Notes: generated by a model from the letters alone, not told the origin. A stretch of 64,000 nucleotides of DNA from an uncultured candidate division WPS-2 bacterium (GCA_937927945.1 CALEYW010000099.1:12975-76974), one strand, 5' to 3'; numbered from the stretch's first letter, positions 8,462-17,990 are shown. Numbers and translations are program-made.

Positions 8462-11218
8462 CTAGCGCACCACCGCCGCCGCCCGGGCAAACAATTCGCC
8501 CTGCGCACGGCCGTACGCGAACGGCGTCATCGACGCACGCCGCGCCGCCAGCAGGTCGGCGCACCGGGAGTATTCGACCAGCCGGGCGCCGCGGGCGGTG
8601 TCCGCGTCAGCCTTGCTCTGATCGGTTTTTGCCAGCAGTGCGGCGATGCGGGCGCCTTCGGCGCTCGCGGTCTGGTTCGGGACCGGGATCGCGTCGTAGG
8701 GTCCCGCGTCGCCGCCGGCCGCGGTGAAGAAGTCGCTCATGTCGGTGGCGAGCAGATCGCCGAGTGCGAGCGTTCCCAAGCCCAGCAGCTGCTCCGTGGT
8801 CTTGAGCACGCTGACCGTCGAGAGATGGCGCGTGCCGACGAAGTGCCGTTTGACGTACGGACCCGCGACGATCGCGTACGTGCGGTACGCATCGACGTGG
8901 TCGCGCGAGGATTGCGCGTCGTCGGGCATCACAAAGAGCGCCGTCTGCTTCCACGACGGCAGGTGCGAGAGGTACTGCACGATCGCACCGAGGGCCCGGT
9001 CGCCGTCGGCGACCTCTTCGGGGATCGGCGGGATGCCGGGCCCGAAACCGCCGTGGTCGGCCGGCAGCCAGATGTATGTGTACCGCGGCTGGTGGCCTTG
9101 CGCGACGAGCGCTGAGTAATCGCGAATGAATTCCTTCGCCCGCCGCTCGTCGCGGATGCGCAGGTTCCAGCCCGGATAGTTGAGGTCGACGTGTCCGTCG
9201 AGCACCGCCGGCGCCGGAACGTCGAGCGAATACTGGCCGCCGAGACCTTGCGTCGGCGCGTCGCGATCCTGGACCCCGGCGAACTGCGGATCGTCGGTCT
9301 TCGGATCGAGTGCCTGACCTTCGTCGTAGCCGCTGACCCGGATCAGGTCACCGTAGTCGCGAAACGGGATCCGCCGGCGCGCCAGCGCGTTGAAGACGTA
9401 TCCCAGCCGCGGATAGTCCTCCGGATCTTCGTTCTTGTTGACCAGCGGCGCGCGGCCGCCTTTCGCGTACAATGTCCGCTCGGAATAGAGCGTCGCCATA
9501 CCGCCGGCGAAGAACTGGTGTCCCGCGTCGGATTCCTCCGCGTCGGCGAAGATGTTCGCGGCGAGCCCGTAGCGCTCGGCGAGCGCGTGCAGATTCGGCG
9601 TTATGCTGCGCCCGAAGAACGTCATCGACGGATCGCCATGCGGCGGTCCCAGATCGCCCAGCATCGCGTCGAACGATTTGTTCTCTTCCAGGATCACGAC
9701 GACGTGCGTGATTCCTTTGGGGTAGCGGACCGGCGTGCGCACGACCCGCCGCGTGTTGGCGAGCGCGCTCATCGTCGCGCTGCCGAGCCGCACGGCGCTC
9801 AGGTCGACGCGCTGCAGCGTCGACCAGACGGCGTTGGAATCGGCCTGCGGCGGATCTCCGGTGTAGCCCGGATCGTGGCCGTAGCCCTTGGTGTTGACGA
9901 CGAAAAGCGTGCGGTCGTCGGCGGCTAGGGCGAGCGCGGTCGGATACCAGCCGGTCGGGATCAGCCCGAGCCGGTGCAGGTGAACCGGATCGCGCGCGTC
10001 GATCACCGCCACCGCGTTGACGCCGGCGAGCGCGACGTACAGCCGCGTCCCGTCGCGCGAGAGCACCAGCGCGGCCGGCTGCATACCGTAGGGGCCTTTG
10101 TCGAACAAGCGCAGCTCGGTGCCGCCGACGACGCGCGGCGTCCCGGTCAGCGCGACGGTGGCGATGCGGTCGACGTTGGTCATCGCGACGTAGGCGTATG
10201 CGCCGTCGGACGTCGCGACGATCGCGGAGGGATGCGCGCCGCCGACGTTCGTCACGCCGTCGGGTGCGGGATCCATCGCAAGCGCGGAACTCGCAGCGGG
10301 GAGAGTCGCGAAATCGCCGGTCGGCGCGAGCGGCACGAACGAGAGCGCCGAGGCGTGCGCCATGTCGGGGGTGACGGCGCGGAACGGCGGGGCCGTCCCG
10401 GGCTGCGGCAGGTTCGCATACCGCATGAGTCCCTCGTTCGTCACGACGAGCCGTTCGCCGGCCAGCGTCGCGCCGAACGGAAAGAAGCCGACGCCCTGCG
10501 TCGGACCGGTCACGGTGCGCGTCGAAGTGTCGATCGCGCTGACGCTCCCCGCGGCTTCGTTGACGACGTACGCGCGACGGCCGTCCTTCGAGAGCACGAT
10601 CGTGCCGGGATAGCTGTGGCCGCGGTCGGCGAACGCGGGATTCGGCGGCACGGGCATCGCGATGACGTGCTGCGCGTCGACGGTGAGGTGACCGTTTGCG
10701 TCGAGATCGAACGCGTAGACGACGTTGGCCGGTCCGCCGGAGGCGAGCACCAGCGTACGCGCCGGCTGCTGCGGATCCGCCAGCGCCGCAACGCCGACCC
10801 AGAATTTCTCACCCGTCGCGCGATAGCGCTCGACCACGTGCATCGTCGCGACGTCGACGATCGCGAGCGAAAAACCACCGGTCGCAGCGGGATCGACGAG
10901 CGAATGGACGGCACCCTCGCGCTCGTCGTCGCACGTCACGATCGCAAAGCGTCCGTTGGGCGTGAGCACCGCGCCGAGCGCGTTCATCCCGGTCAGCACG
11001 CTCTCGCCGAGCGGCGTGACGATGCGGCCCGACGGCAGGACCGCGTCGTACGTGGCCCCGCGCAGGTGACCGGCGGGCATCGTGCCGGCCGGCGCGGCGT
11101 AGCTCACCGGCGCGCTCACGGCGGCGTGCTTGGCCGCGGGATGCTTCGGTGCGGCGTTCGCGGCGCTTGCGGCGAGCGCGATCAACATGGCGGCAAGCGC
11201 GAGGCGGTTCGGGTTCAT
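8462..11218 (-). CDS. Secreted YVTN beta-propeller / phosphoesterase (phospholipase C-acid phosphatase family) protein
   Basis: A 918-residue exported protein. The ATG at 11218 has a GGAG site five bases upstream and opens a clean signal peptide (Asn-Arg, hydrophobic core, 'ASAANA'). Residues about 60-480 form a YVTN/cytochrome-D1-like seven-bladed propeller with repeated 'AxVVNEAAGSVSAIDT' and 'LYVALAGVNAVAVID' motifs. Residues about 510-860 are a PF04185-type phosphoesterase opening 'VVVILEENKSFDAMLGDL' and containing 'WLPADHGGFGPG' and 'VMPDDAQSSRDHVDAYRTYA'. The domain family includes phospholipase C and acid phosphatase; propeller fusions of this kind are common in soil bacteria, but their substrate is unproven. 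It follows the MocR-type regulator gene by 16 bp. Confidence 0.85.
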   Translation of the reverse strand: MNPNRLALAAMLIALAASAANAAPKHPAAKHAAVSAPVSYAAPAGTMPAGHLRGATYDAVLPSGRIVTPLGESVLTGMNALGAVLTPNGRFAIVTCDDEREGAVHSLVDPAATGGFSLAIVDVATMHVVERYRATGEKFWVGVAALADPQQPARTLVLASGGPANVVYAFDLDANGHLTVDAQHVIAMPVPPNPAFADRGHSYPGTIVLSKDGRRAYVVNEAAGSVSAIDTSTRTVTGPTQGVGFFPFGATLAGERLVVTNEGLMRYANLPQPGTAPPFRAVTPDMAHASALSFVPLAPTGDFATLPAASSALAMDPAPDGVTNVGGAHPSAIVATSDGAYAYVAMTNVDRIATVALTGTPRVVGGTELRLFDKGPYGMQPAALVLSRDGTRLYVALAGVNAVAVIDARDPVHLHRLGLIPTGWYPTALALAADDRTLFVVNTKGYGHDPGYTGDPPQADSNAVWSTLQRVDLSAVRLGSATMSALANTRRVVRTPVRYPKGITHVVVILEENKSFDAMLGDLGPPHGDPSMTFFGRSITPNLHALAERYGLAANIFADAEESDAGHQFFAGGMATLYSERTLYAKGGRAPLVNKNEDPEDYPRLGYVFNALARRRIPFRDYGDLIRVSGYDEGQALDPKTDDPQFAGVQDRDAPTQGLGGQYSLDVPAPAVLDGHVDLNYPGWNLRIRDERRAKEFIRDYSALVAQGHQPRYTYIWLPADHGGFGPGIPPIPEEVADGDRALGAIVQYLSHLPSWKQTALFVMPDDAQSSRDHVDAYRTYAIVAGPYVKRHFVGTRHLSTVSVLKTTEQLLGLGTLALGDLLATDMSDFFTAAGGDAGPYDAIPVPNQTASAEGARIAALLAKTDQSKADADTARGARLVEYSRCADLLAARRASMTPFAYGRAQGELFARAAAVVR

Positions 11219-11234
11219 GGTCTCCATTCGCTGT

Positions 11235-12677
11235 TCAAGAAAGCGCGCGCGTGAGTCGCTGGGCGGCTTGCAGCAACGCGGCATCGTCGAGATCGCCGAA
11301 CGACAGGCGTAGCGCCGCTGGGCCGCTACGGGTTGGATAGAACGGATCGGCGGGCATCACCAGGACACCTTCGCGGGCACATGCCTCGAATGCCGCCTGA
11401 GTCGAGAGACGAGGCGGGAGCCGCAGCCACACGTTCGTCCCCGCCTGGGGCGGACGGATGTCGGCCCAGGGCAGCCCAACCGTCAGCGCGTCGACGAAGA
11501 GATCGCGGCGGTGACGGTACAGCGCACGCGCGGCTTTGAGGTGACGCGGATACGCCGGCGTACGGAGGTAGCGCCAGAGCGCGCGCTGCGTCAGCGTCGA
11601 GGTGAACGAGTCGGTGCGCACCTTCGCGGCCTCGATCGAGTCGCGCATCGCGCCCTTCACGCGCAAATAGCCGATGCGCAGGGCCGGAAAGATCGACTTG
11701 GAGAGCGACTCCATCATCACGACGCGGCCGTCGGCGTCGTAGGCGGCGAGCGGCGGCGGCGCCGGCCCATCGTACGCAAGCGTCCAGCCGGTCTGGTCTT
11801 CGAGCACGACGACGTCGTAGCGCCGCGCCAGCTCGACGATCGCTTTGCCGCGCCGCGCCGGGAGCACGGCGCCGGTCGGATTCTCGGCGATCGGGCAGAT
11901 GGCGAACAAGCGCGGCCGGTATTCGGCGAAAACGCGTTCGACGTCGTCGATCCGCACGCCGTCGGCGTCGCTGCGCACTTCGACGTAGCTCGCACCGCGC
12001 GCGTCGAACACGCCGAGCGTGCCGGGATAGGTCGGCGACTCCGAGGCCACGACGGCGCGCTCCGCCAGCAGCACCGAGGCGATCAGATCCGCCGCCTGCT
12101 GCGCCCCGGAGGTCACGATGATCTCCTCGGCCCGCGCATCGCAGCCTCGCGCTACCAAGCCTTCCGCCAGCGTCGCGCACAAGTCGGGGTCGCCGGTGTT
12201 CGCGCGGTACTGCATCGCTTCGGGCGGATCTTCGGCGAACGTGCGCTGCATCGCGCGCGCGAATTCGGCCATCGGAAACGTTTCGGGAGCCGGATGCGCG
12301 GAGGCCAGCGAGATCACGCCGGGGGCGCGCGCCTGCGCGAGGCGATCCATCACGCCCTCCATCCGCTCGCCGCGCGCGAACCGCCCGAGCGATGGTTCCC
12401 ACGTGCGCGCGAAGGGCGTCTCGTGCTCCGCCGGCGGGGCCGCGACGAACGTGCCGCGGCCGACTCGCGAGACGACGCGCCCCCGCGCCGCCAGCATCTC
12501 GTACGCCTGCGATACCGTCACCAGCGCGACGTCGAGATCGCGCGCGAGCGTCCGGATCGGCGGCAGCCGTTCGTCTGCCGGAAGCGTGCCGGACTCGATC
12601 GCCGCGGTCAGCGCATCGGCGATCTGCACGTACAACGGCCGCGGATCGCGCTTGTCGAGCGCGATCGCGACCTTCAT
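11235..12677 (-). CDS. MocR-type regulator: GntR winged helix fused to PLP aminotransferase
   Basis: A 480-residue protein. Residues 8-75 are a GntR DNA-binding domain ('PLYVQIADALTAAIESGTLP', then 'TVSQAYEMLAARGRVVSRVGRGTFV'). Residues about 115-475 are a fold-type I aminotransferase with 'VTSGAQQAAD', the Asn in 'CPIAENPTGAV', 'VVLEDQTGW', and the PLP-Lys in 'ESLSKSIFPALRIGYLR'. The ATG at 12677 overlaps the response-regulator stop (ATGA), so a longer frame running back to 13394 is not the gene. MocR/PdxR regulators sense PLP or an amino compound and control metabolic genes; the target here may be the upstream malic-enzyme operon or the adjacent exoprotein. It could also be a 2-aminoadipate-type aminotransferase with regulator domain. 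Confidence 0.85.
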   Translation of the reverse strand: MKVAIALDKRDPRPLYVQIADALTAAIESGTLPADERLPPIRTLARDLDVALVTVSQAYEMLAARGRVVSRVGRGTFVAAPPAEHETPFARTWEPSLGRFARGERMEGVMDRLAQARAPGVISLASAHPAPETFPMAEFARAMQRTFAEDPPEAMQYRANTGDPDLCATLAEGLVARGCDARAEEIIVTSGAQQAADLIASVLLAERAVVASESPTYPGTLGVFDARGASYVEVRSDADGVRIDDVERVFAEYRPRLFAICPIAENPTGAVLPARRGKAIVELARRYDVVVLEDQTGWTLAYDGPAPPPLAAYDADGRVVMMESLSKSIFPALRIGYLRVKGAMRDSIEAAKVRTDSFTSTLTQRALWRYLRTPAYPRHLKAARALYRHRRDLFVDALTVGLPWADIRPPQAGTNVWLRLPPRLSTQAAFEACAREGVLVMPADPFYPTRSGPAALRLSFGDLDDAALLQAAQRLTRALS

Positions 12678-13360
12678 CGCTCGTCTAGCCGGTATCCGAT
12701 GCCCCGCACGCTGCTGATGTTGAGCGTTGCCGCGACTTCGTTGAGCTTCTTGCGCAGCGCCGCGACGTGGACGTCGACGACGCGAGTGGGCACGCCCGAG
12801 ACGTCGTTCCAGACGCGTTCGAGGATCTGCGCGCGGGTCAGCAGCTTGCCGACGTTCTCGGCGAGATACCATAGCAGACGGAACTCGAGCGCGGTCAGCG
12901 TGACGCTCTTGCCGCCGTTCTCGAGCGTGTGAAAATCGCGCACCATCGTCGCGCCGCCGGTCTGCAGCCGGCCTTCCTGTTCGGTCTTGCGCGAGCGTTC
13001 GCGGCGGCGCAGAAACGACTGCACGCGCGCCACGAGCTCGTTGGGCGAAAACGGTTTGCGGATGTAGTCGTCGGCCCCGAGACCCAGGCCCTTGAGCACG
13101 TCGTTCTCGCTCGAATGCGCGCTGACCATCAGGATGAAGGCATCGGACGAGTTCGCCAGCGACGTGCAGACGTCGAGCCCGGAGATGTCGGGAAGCTCGA
13201 CGTCGAGCAGGACGACCGCCGGCTTGAAGGCGGGCTCCGCTTCGAGCCCGGCCGATCCGGTGTTGGCGATACGCACTTCGTAGCCGGCGCGCTCCAGGAT
13301 CACTTTTTCGAAGGCGGCGACGTCGGCGTCGTCCTCGATGATCAGGATCCGTTCCGACAT
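12674..13360 (-). CDS. OmpR-family response regulator
   Basis: A 228-residue two-domain regulator. The receiver has the acidic pair 'EDDAD', phospho-acceptor Asp53 in 'LLDVELPD', and Lys in 'IRKPFSP'. The C-terminal winged helix ends 'ISSVRGIGYRLDE', the classical wing. The ATG at 13360 shares a base with the malic-enzyme stop (TGATG); a TTG three bases earlier is also possible. No histidine kinase is adjacent. The coupling between malic enzyme, this regulator and the MocR gene suggests control of carbon or amino-acid metabolism. Confidence 0.9.
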   Translation of the reverse strand: MSERILIIEDDADVAAFEKVILERAGYEVRIANTGSAGLEAEPAFKPAVVLLDVELPDISGLDVCTSLANSSDAFILMVSAHSSENDVLKGLGLGADDYIRKPFSPNELVARVQSFLRRRERSRKTEQEGRLQTGGATMVRDFHTLENGGKSVTLTALEFRLLWYLAENVGKLLTRAQILERVWNDVSGVPTRVVDVHVAALRKKLNEVAATLNISSVRGIGYRLDER

Positions 13361-14811
13361 CAACGCGTTCTCGCTGGTTCCACGGCTGCCTCATCGTCCG
13401 GCATCAGCAGTTCGCGCCTGGCGACGCCGTCATCGATTGCGGCCTGCGTGACCGCGCGCGCGACGGCATCGACGACGCGCGTATCGAACACGCTGGGGAT
13501 CACGTACTCGGCGCTGCGCTCGTCGCCCACGATCCCGGCGATCGCGCGCGCCGCGGCGAGCTTCATCCCTTCGGTGATCCGTCGCGCCCGGCAGTCGAGC
13601 GCGCCACGGAAGATTCCGGGGAACGCGAGCAGGTTGTTGATCTGGTTCGGGAAGTCGCTGCGGCCGGTGCCGATGACCGCGACGTGCGGCGCCGCGACGT
13701 CCGGCATGATCTCCGGCGTCGGGTTCGCCATCGCGAAGACGATCGGATCGCGCGCCATCGTCGAGAGCCATTCGGGCTGGAGAATTCCGGGCGCGCTCAC
13801 GCCGATGAACACATCGGCGCCTTTGAGGACGTCCTGCAGCGAGCCGCGGCGATTCTCGCGGTTGGTGTGCTCGGCGAGCCACGTCCAGTGCGAGTTGGAG
13901 TAGTCCTGATCGCGGCTGAGCGCGCCCTCGCGGTCGACCGCGATCACGTCGCGCACGCCGGCGGCGAGCAGCATCTTGATCGTCGCGGTGCCGGCGGCAC
14001 CGCTGCCGGTCAGGACGATCGTCAGATCTTCCATGCGCTTGCCGACGACGGCCGCCGCGTTCATCAACGCCGCGAGGATGACGACCGCCGTGCCGTGCTG
14101 ATCGTCGTGCATGACGGGAATGTCCAACTCTTCGACCAGCCGGCGCTCGACTTCGAAGCAGCGCGGCGCGCTGATGTCTTCCAGGTTGATCCCACCGAAG
14201 ATCGGCGCGATCAACTTCGCCGTACGCACGATCTCGTCGACGCTCTTCGTGTCCAGGCAGATGGGGAACGCGTCGATGTCGGCGAATTGTTTGAAGAGCA
14301 TGCACTTGCCCTCCATCACCGGCGCTGCGCCGTAGGGGCCGATGTCGCCTAGACCCAGCACCGCGGTGCCGTCGGTGAGGACGCACACGGTGTTGCGCTT
14401 GATCGTGAGCGCGTACGCCTTTGCAGGATCCTTGGCGATCGCGCTCGAGACGCGTGCGACGCCCGGCGTGTACACCGTCGAGAGATCCTGGCGCGTCTTG
14501 ACCGGGCGCGTGATCCCGGTGCGGATCTTGCCGCCCAGGTGGGCAAGGAAGGTCGCGTCGGAGACGTTGAGGATGCGGACCCCGTCGAGGCGCTCGATCG
14601 CATGCCGCACCTCATCGCCCACCGCCTCGCTGCGGACCTCGACGGTGACGTCCCGGACGATCGTCGTTTTTCCGACGGTACGCGTGTCGACCGCGCCGAC
14701 TATGCCCCCGGCGTCGCCGATCGCCGAAGCGAGAATACCAAAGGACCCCGGGGTGTTCGGGGTCTCCAAGCGCATGACGAGCTGCGTGCCGATCGAAGGT
14801 GCGTTGGCCAT
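13360..14811 (-). CDS. NAD(P)-dependent malic enzyme with N-terminal ACT domain
   Basis: A 483-residue cytoplasmic enzyme that decarboxylates malate to pyruvate. Residues about 5-85 are an ACT domain ('LETPNTPGSFGILASAIGDAGG'), which usually binds an amino acid as an allosteric effector. The catalytic part has Tyr in 'VYTPGVA', Lys in 'NTVCVLTDGTAVLGLGDIG', the metal site 'EDISAPRCFEVE' and 'MHDDQHGTA', and the dinucleotide site 'LTGSGAAGTA'. The ATG at 14811 puts the ACT domain right at the N-terminus; the longer start at 14835 adds eight residues. It heads a coupled operon with the response regulator and the MocR gene and is divergent from the adenylate cyclase. Confidence 0.9.
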   Translation of the reverse strand: MANAPSIGTQLVMRLETPNTPGSFGILASAIGDAGGIVGAVDTRTVGKTTIVRDVTVEVRSEAVGDEVRHAIERLDGVRILNVSDATFLAHLGGKIRTGITRPVKTRQDLSTVYTPGVARVSSAIAKDPAKAYALTIKRNTVCVLTDGTAVLGLGDIGPYGAAPVMEGKCMLFKQFADIDAFPICLDTKSVDEIVRTAKLIAPIFGGINLEDISAPRCFEVERRLVEELDIPVMHDDQHGTAVVILAALMNAAAVVGKRMEDLTIVLTGSGAAGTATIKMLLAAGVRDVIAVDREGALSRDQDYSNSHWTWLAEHTNRENRRGSLQDVLKGADVFIGVSAPGILQPEWLSTMARDPIVFAMANPTPEIMPDVAAPHVAVIGTGRSDFPNQINNLLAFPGIFRGALDCRARRITEGMKLAAARAIAGIVGDERSAEYVIPSVFDTRVVDAVARAVTQAAIDDGVARRELLMPDDEAAVEPARTR

Positions 14812-14946
14812 CGAAGGTCGGGTACGGTATCCCAACGCGGGTGTCCTATTGAGTTCGCACGGTCCGAACGTATGGCGGCTCGGAAAGCGTCCCGACTGGG
14901 CGCTCGGCCGTCGACGATTCCGCTCCTTTCAGGGCATCCTAAAGAT

Positions 14947-15918
14947 ATGAGCCCGCTCACCGCGGCCGGCGTCGGTGCCCTCGTCACGCTCGCCATCGTC
15001 GCGGTCGCCACCGGCCCCGCCTTGCGCCGCCGCCGGGAGGCGGGCGAAGCGGCAGCCGCCGCCCTTATCGGGGCCGTCATCGCGACGGCCGACTTTGAAG
15101 GCGTCCTGGCGGGCGTTTGGCTGGTCGTCGGGCTCGCCGGCGCGGCGCGGTTCGCCCAGACGATCGTCGGCGCGACCCGCGACCGGCCGGCCCGGCTCTG
15201 GGCGGCGCTCGAGCGCGAGAGCGCGGCCAAGGGCCGCTTTCTGCCCCGAACGCTGGTCGATCGCCTGGGCCGCACGTCGCTCGCCGACGTCACGCTCGGC
15301 GATCGTGCCACCGAGCAGATGACCGTACTGTTCGCCGACATCCGTGATTCGACCGCGCTGACCGAGACGCTCTCCTCCGAGGAGGCGTTCGTCCTGATCG
15401 CGGGCTTCTTCGCCCGTTCCGCGCGCGTCATCCGCGAACATCGCGGCAGCGTCGACAAGTATCTGGGCGACGGCTACATGGCGCTCTTTCCGCGCAACGT
15501 CGAGGACGCGCTCGATGCGGCGCTGGCGCTCCAGGCGGCCGTGCGCGATCTCAACAGTGAAACGACCGGGCCGCTCATCGAGGTCGGGGTCGGCCTGCAC
15601 ACCGGGCCCGTCACCTTCGGGGCCGTCGGCGACGCGCTGCACATCGACACGACCGTCGTCTCCGACACCGTCAACACCGCGAAGCGGGTGGAAGGCCTCT
15701 CGAAGCGGATGGACGTGCCGGTCGTCGCAACCCACGACGTGATCCGCGCGGTGCGCGATGCCGACCGGTATCGGATGCGCTCGCTGGGCCCGCAGCCGGT
15801 GCGCGGGAAGCGCGAACCGGTCGAAGTGTACGCGGTCGAGGCCGTCCCGACGGTCCGGCGCGTGCCGACCGTGCGTTCCGGTTCCGCCCCCGCAAACCGG
15901 TCCTCCCTCTCACCCTGA
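14947..15918 (+). CDS. Membrane-anchored class III adenylate/guanylate cyclase
   Basis: A 323-residue protein. Residues about 3-75 hold two or three hydrophobic segments, probably an anchor. Residues about 120-300 form a class III cyclase domain: metal Asp in 'FADIRDSTALTE', the second metal Asp in 'KYLGDGYMALFP', 'GVGLHTGPV', and the transition-state Asn/Arg in 'DTVNTAKRVE'. It makes cAMP (or cGMP; specificity residues are not decisive by eye). The ATG at 14947 is chosen because the upstream open frame is only antisense to the malic enzyme. No cAMP-binding regulator is in the window. Confidence 0.85.
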   Translation: MSPLTAAGVGALVTLAIVAVATGPALRRRREAGEAAAAALIGAVIATADFEGVLAGVWLVVGLAGAARFAQTIVGATRDRPARLWAALERESAAKGRFLPRTLVDRLGRTSLADVTLGDRATEQMTVLFADIRDSTALTETLSSEEAFVLIAGFFARSARVIREHRGSVDKYLGDGYMALFPRNVEDALDAALALQAAVRDLNSETTGPLIEVGVGLHTGPVTFGAVGDALHIDTTVVSDTVNTAKRVEGLSKRMDVPVVATHDVIRAVRDADRYRMRSLGPQPVRGKREPVEVYAVEAVPTVRRVPTVRSGSAPANRSSLSP

Positions 15919-15933
15919 TCGTTTCCAGTCAAC

Positions 15934-15952
15934 CTGAGCTTGTCGAAGGGGC
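15934..15952. repeat. Short intergenic motif 'cctgagcttgtcgaagg'
   Basis: In the 50-bp gap between the cyclase and the lyase genes stands a copy of a motif that I recall as a very widespread intergenic sequence in bacterial genomes (its complement reads ccttcgacaagctcagg). Only one clear copy was seen in this window. Its function is unknown; a role in mRNA ends or as a repeat element is possible. Confidence 0.35.
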
Positions 15953-15968
15953 GTCGAAGGCGCCGGGC

Positions 15969-17045
15969 GTGATCGAACAAGAACGCCCGATGCGCTTCCT
16001 CTCTCGCCGCGGCACGCGCGATGCGGCCGGCGAGCTGCGCCGCTTGAGCGATGCGCTCGCTGCGGACACCGAACCGGACTCCTACGGCGAAGGCGCCGTC
16101 ATCAAGGAACTCGAGCACGAGGTCGCGGCGGTGCTGGGGAAGGAAGCCGCGATTTTCTCGATCAGCGGCAAGGCGGCGCAACTCTCGGCGTTGCGCGTGC
16201 ACGCCGACCGGCGCGGCCGCGCGCTCGTCGCGGCGCACCCGCGCTCGCACATCGTCGAGGACGAAAAGGACGCCATCGGAGCGCTCTACGGCTTGCGCGT
16301 CGCGCGCGTCGGCGCGCTCGCGACGCCCTTCAGCGCCGCCGACGTCAGCGCGGTGCGCGAACCGCTCGCCGCAGTGGTCGTCGAACTCCCGCTCCGCCGA
16401 GCGGGTTTTCTGTCGCCGCCCTGGGATGAACTCGTGGCAATCGGCGATGCGACCAGACGCCTCGGCGCGGCGTTTCATCTCGACGGTGCACGGCTCTGGG
16501 AAGCGGCGCCCGGCTACGGCCGTTCGCCGGCAGCGATCGCCGCGCTCGCCGACACGGTGTACGTGTCGTTCTATAAGGGATTGCACGGGCTCGCGGGAGC
16601 GGCGCTCGCCGGCGACGCCGAGACGATCGCCGCTGCGCGCGTGTGGATCGAGCGCGCCGGCGCGATCCCGTATCGCGCCTACCCGTATGCCGTCGCCGCG
16701 CGCGAGGGTCTGCGCCGCGAGCTACCGCGCATGGCGGAATACCACGCGCGCGCCGTGCTGATCGCGGCCGCGCTGCGCGACGTCCCCGGGATGGGCATCA
16801 GCGCCGACCCGCCGGGGTGCAACGCGTTCGCGGTGTTCCTCCGGGGAGACCGCACCGCGCTCGTCGCGGCGCGCGACGCGATCGAGGCGTCGCACGGAAT
16901 CCAGCTCTTCGGGCCGAACCTCGCGGCCACGGCCGACCCGCGCGTCTGGTCGTTCGAACTCGCCGTCGGTGCGGACACGCTCGCAATCGACGTCGCAGAG
17001 ATCCGCGACGCGTTCGCCGACCTGGTCGCACAAACCTCAGCGTGA
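15969..17045 (+). CDS. Threonine aldolase / beta-eliminating lyase family PLP enzyme
   Basis: A 358-residue fold-type I PLP enzyme of the low-specificity threonine aldolase group. Visible landmarks are 'DSYGEGAVIKELEHEVAAVLGKEAAIF', 'HLDGARLWEAA' with the PLP-stacking and Asp residues, and the Schiff-base Lys in 'VSFYKGLHGLAGAAL'. The typical aldolase motif around the active lysine is 'SKGLGAP'; here it is 'YKGLHGL', so a lyase or aldolase acting on a different beta-hydroxy amino acid is possible. It starts at GTG 15969. Its 3' end overlaps the convergent esterase gene by nine bases. Confidence 0.8.
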   Translation: MIEQERPMRFLSRRGTRDAAGELRRLSDALAADTEPDSYGEGAVIKELEHEVAAVLGKEAAIFSISGKAAQLSALRVHADRRGRALVAAHPRSHIVEDEKDAIGALYGLRVARVGALATPFSAADVSAVREPLAAVVVELPLRRAGFLSPPWDELVAIGDATRRLGAAFHLDGARLWEAAPGYGRSPAAIAALADTVYVSFYKGLHGLAGAALAGDAETIAAARVWIERAGAIPYRAYPYAVAAREGLRRELPRMAEYHARAVLIAAALRDVPGMGISADPPGCNAFAVFLRGDRTALVAARDAIEASHGIQLFGPNLAATADPRVWSFELAVGADTLAIDVAEIRDAFADLVAQTSA

Positions 17046-17990
17046 CAACGTCGGCTCGACCGCGAGCGCTTCGCCGATCGTGCGGGCGGCGGCGACGACG
17101 GCTTCTCGGCCTTGCGGGAAGAGACCGGTGAACGAGAAGAACGCGTGGATCATGCCGTCATAGACGCGCAGTTCGACCGGCACGCCGTCCGCGCGCAGGC
17201 GTTGCGCGTACGCGACGCCTTCACTGTAGAGCGGATCGCATTCCGCCAGCACGATCGTCGCGGGGGGCAGGCCGCGCAGCGTCGCTGCCTTCGCGGCCAG
17301 CACGTAGGGCTGTTCGGCGATCTCCGGTTGTTGCACGTAGGCGTTCCAGTAGAACGCCATGCGTTCGCCGGTGAGGAAGTGGCCCTCCGAGTACGCTCTG
17401 TAGGATTCGCTCTCGACGTCGTTCGAGACAGCCGGATAGACCAGCAGCTGGTGCGCGATCGCCGGTCCGTTGGTGTCGCGCGCCTTCAGCGTGACGTTCG
17501 CAGCCAGGCCGCCGCCGGCACTGTCGCCGCCGATCGCGATGCGCGTGCCGTCCGCGCCGAACTCCGCCGCGTGTGTAGCGAGCCAGACGAACGCCGCGTA
17601 CGAATCCTCGAACGGCGCCGGCGCCGGGAACTCCGGCGCAAGGCGATAGTCGACCGACGCGACGACGCAGCCGCTCTCCTGCGTCAGCAAGCGGCACACC
17701 GCGTCGTAACTGTTGCGGCTGCCGCACACGTATCCGCCGCCGTGGATGAAGACGAAGAGCGCAAGCGCGCCGTTCGTGCCGAGCGGGGTGTAGATGCGGA
17801 TCGGAATCGGACCGCGCGGGCCGGGCGCCTGAACGTCCTGGACGTGGCCGACGTCGACCGGCGGGCCCGCCAGCCGCGCGAACGTGTCCTCGAAGAGCGC
17901 GCGGGCGTCGGCCAGCGGCATCGTTTCGATCGGCGGCCGCTTCAGCGCGGCGACCTGGTCGAGAAAGGCGCGAGCGGTCGGATCCAGCAT
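17037..17990 (-). CDS. Alpha/beta hydrolase, hormone-sensitive-lipase family esterase
   Basis: A 317-residue soluble esterase. The oxyanion motif 'HGGGY' (83-87) and the nucleophile elbow 'GGDSAGG' (Ser157) place it in the HSL/family IV esterases; Asp of 'ECDPLYSEG' and His of 'GMIHAFFSF' complete the triad. No signal peptide. Family members hydrolyse short-chain esters; the natural substrate is unknown. It stands alone on the minus strand, tail-to-tail with the lyase gene. Confidence 0.9.
   Translation of the reverse strand: MLDPTARAFLDQVAALKRPPIETMPLADARALFEDTFARLAGPPVDVGHVQDVQAPGPRGPIPIRIYTPLGTNGALALFVFIHGGGYVCGSRNSYDAVCRLLTQESGCVVASVDYRLAPEFPAPAPFEDSYAAFVWLATHAAEFGADGTRIAIGGDSAGGGLAANVTLKARDTNGPAIAHQLLVYPAVSNDVESESYRAYSEGHFLTGERMAFYWNAYVQQPEIAEQPYVLAAKAATLRGLPPATIVLAECDPLYSEGVAYAQRLRADGVPVELRVYDGMIHAFFSFTGLFPQGREAVVAAARTIGEALAVEPTLSR

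Noticed and set aside
12678..13394. Extension of the MocR frame upstream to make a 719-residue protein
   Set aside because: The extension is the wrong-phase reading of the response regulator; the ATG at 12677 gives the exact GntR start and an ATGA junction.
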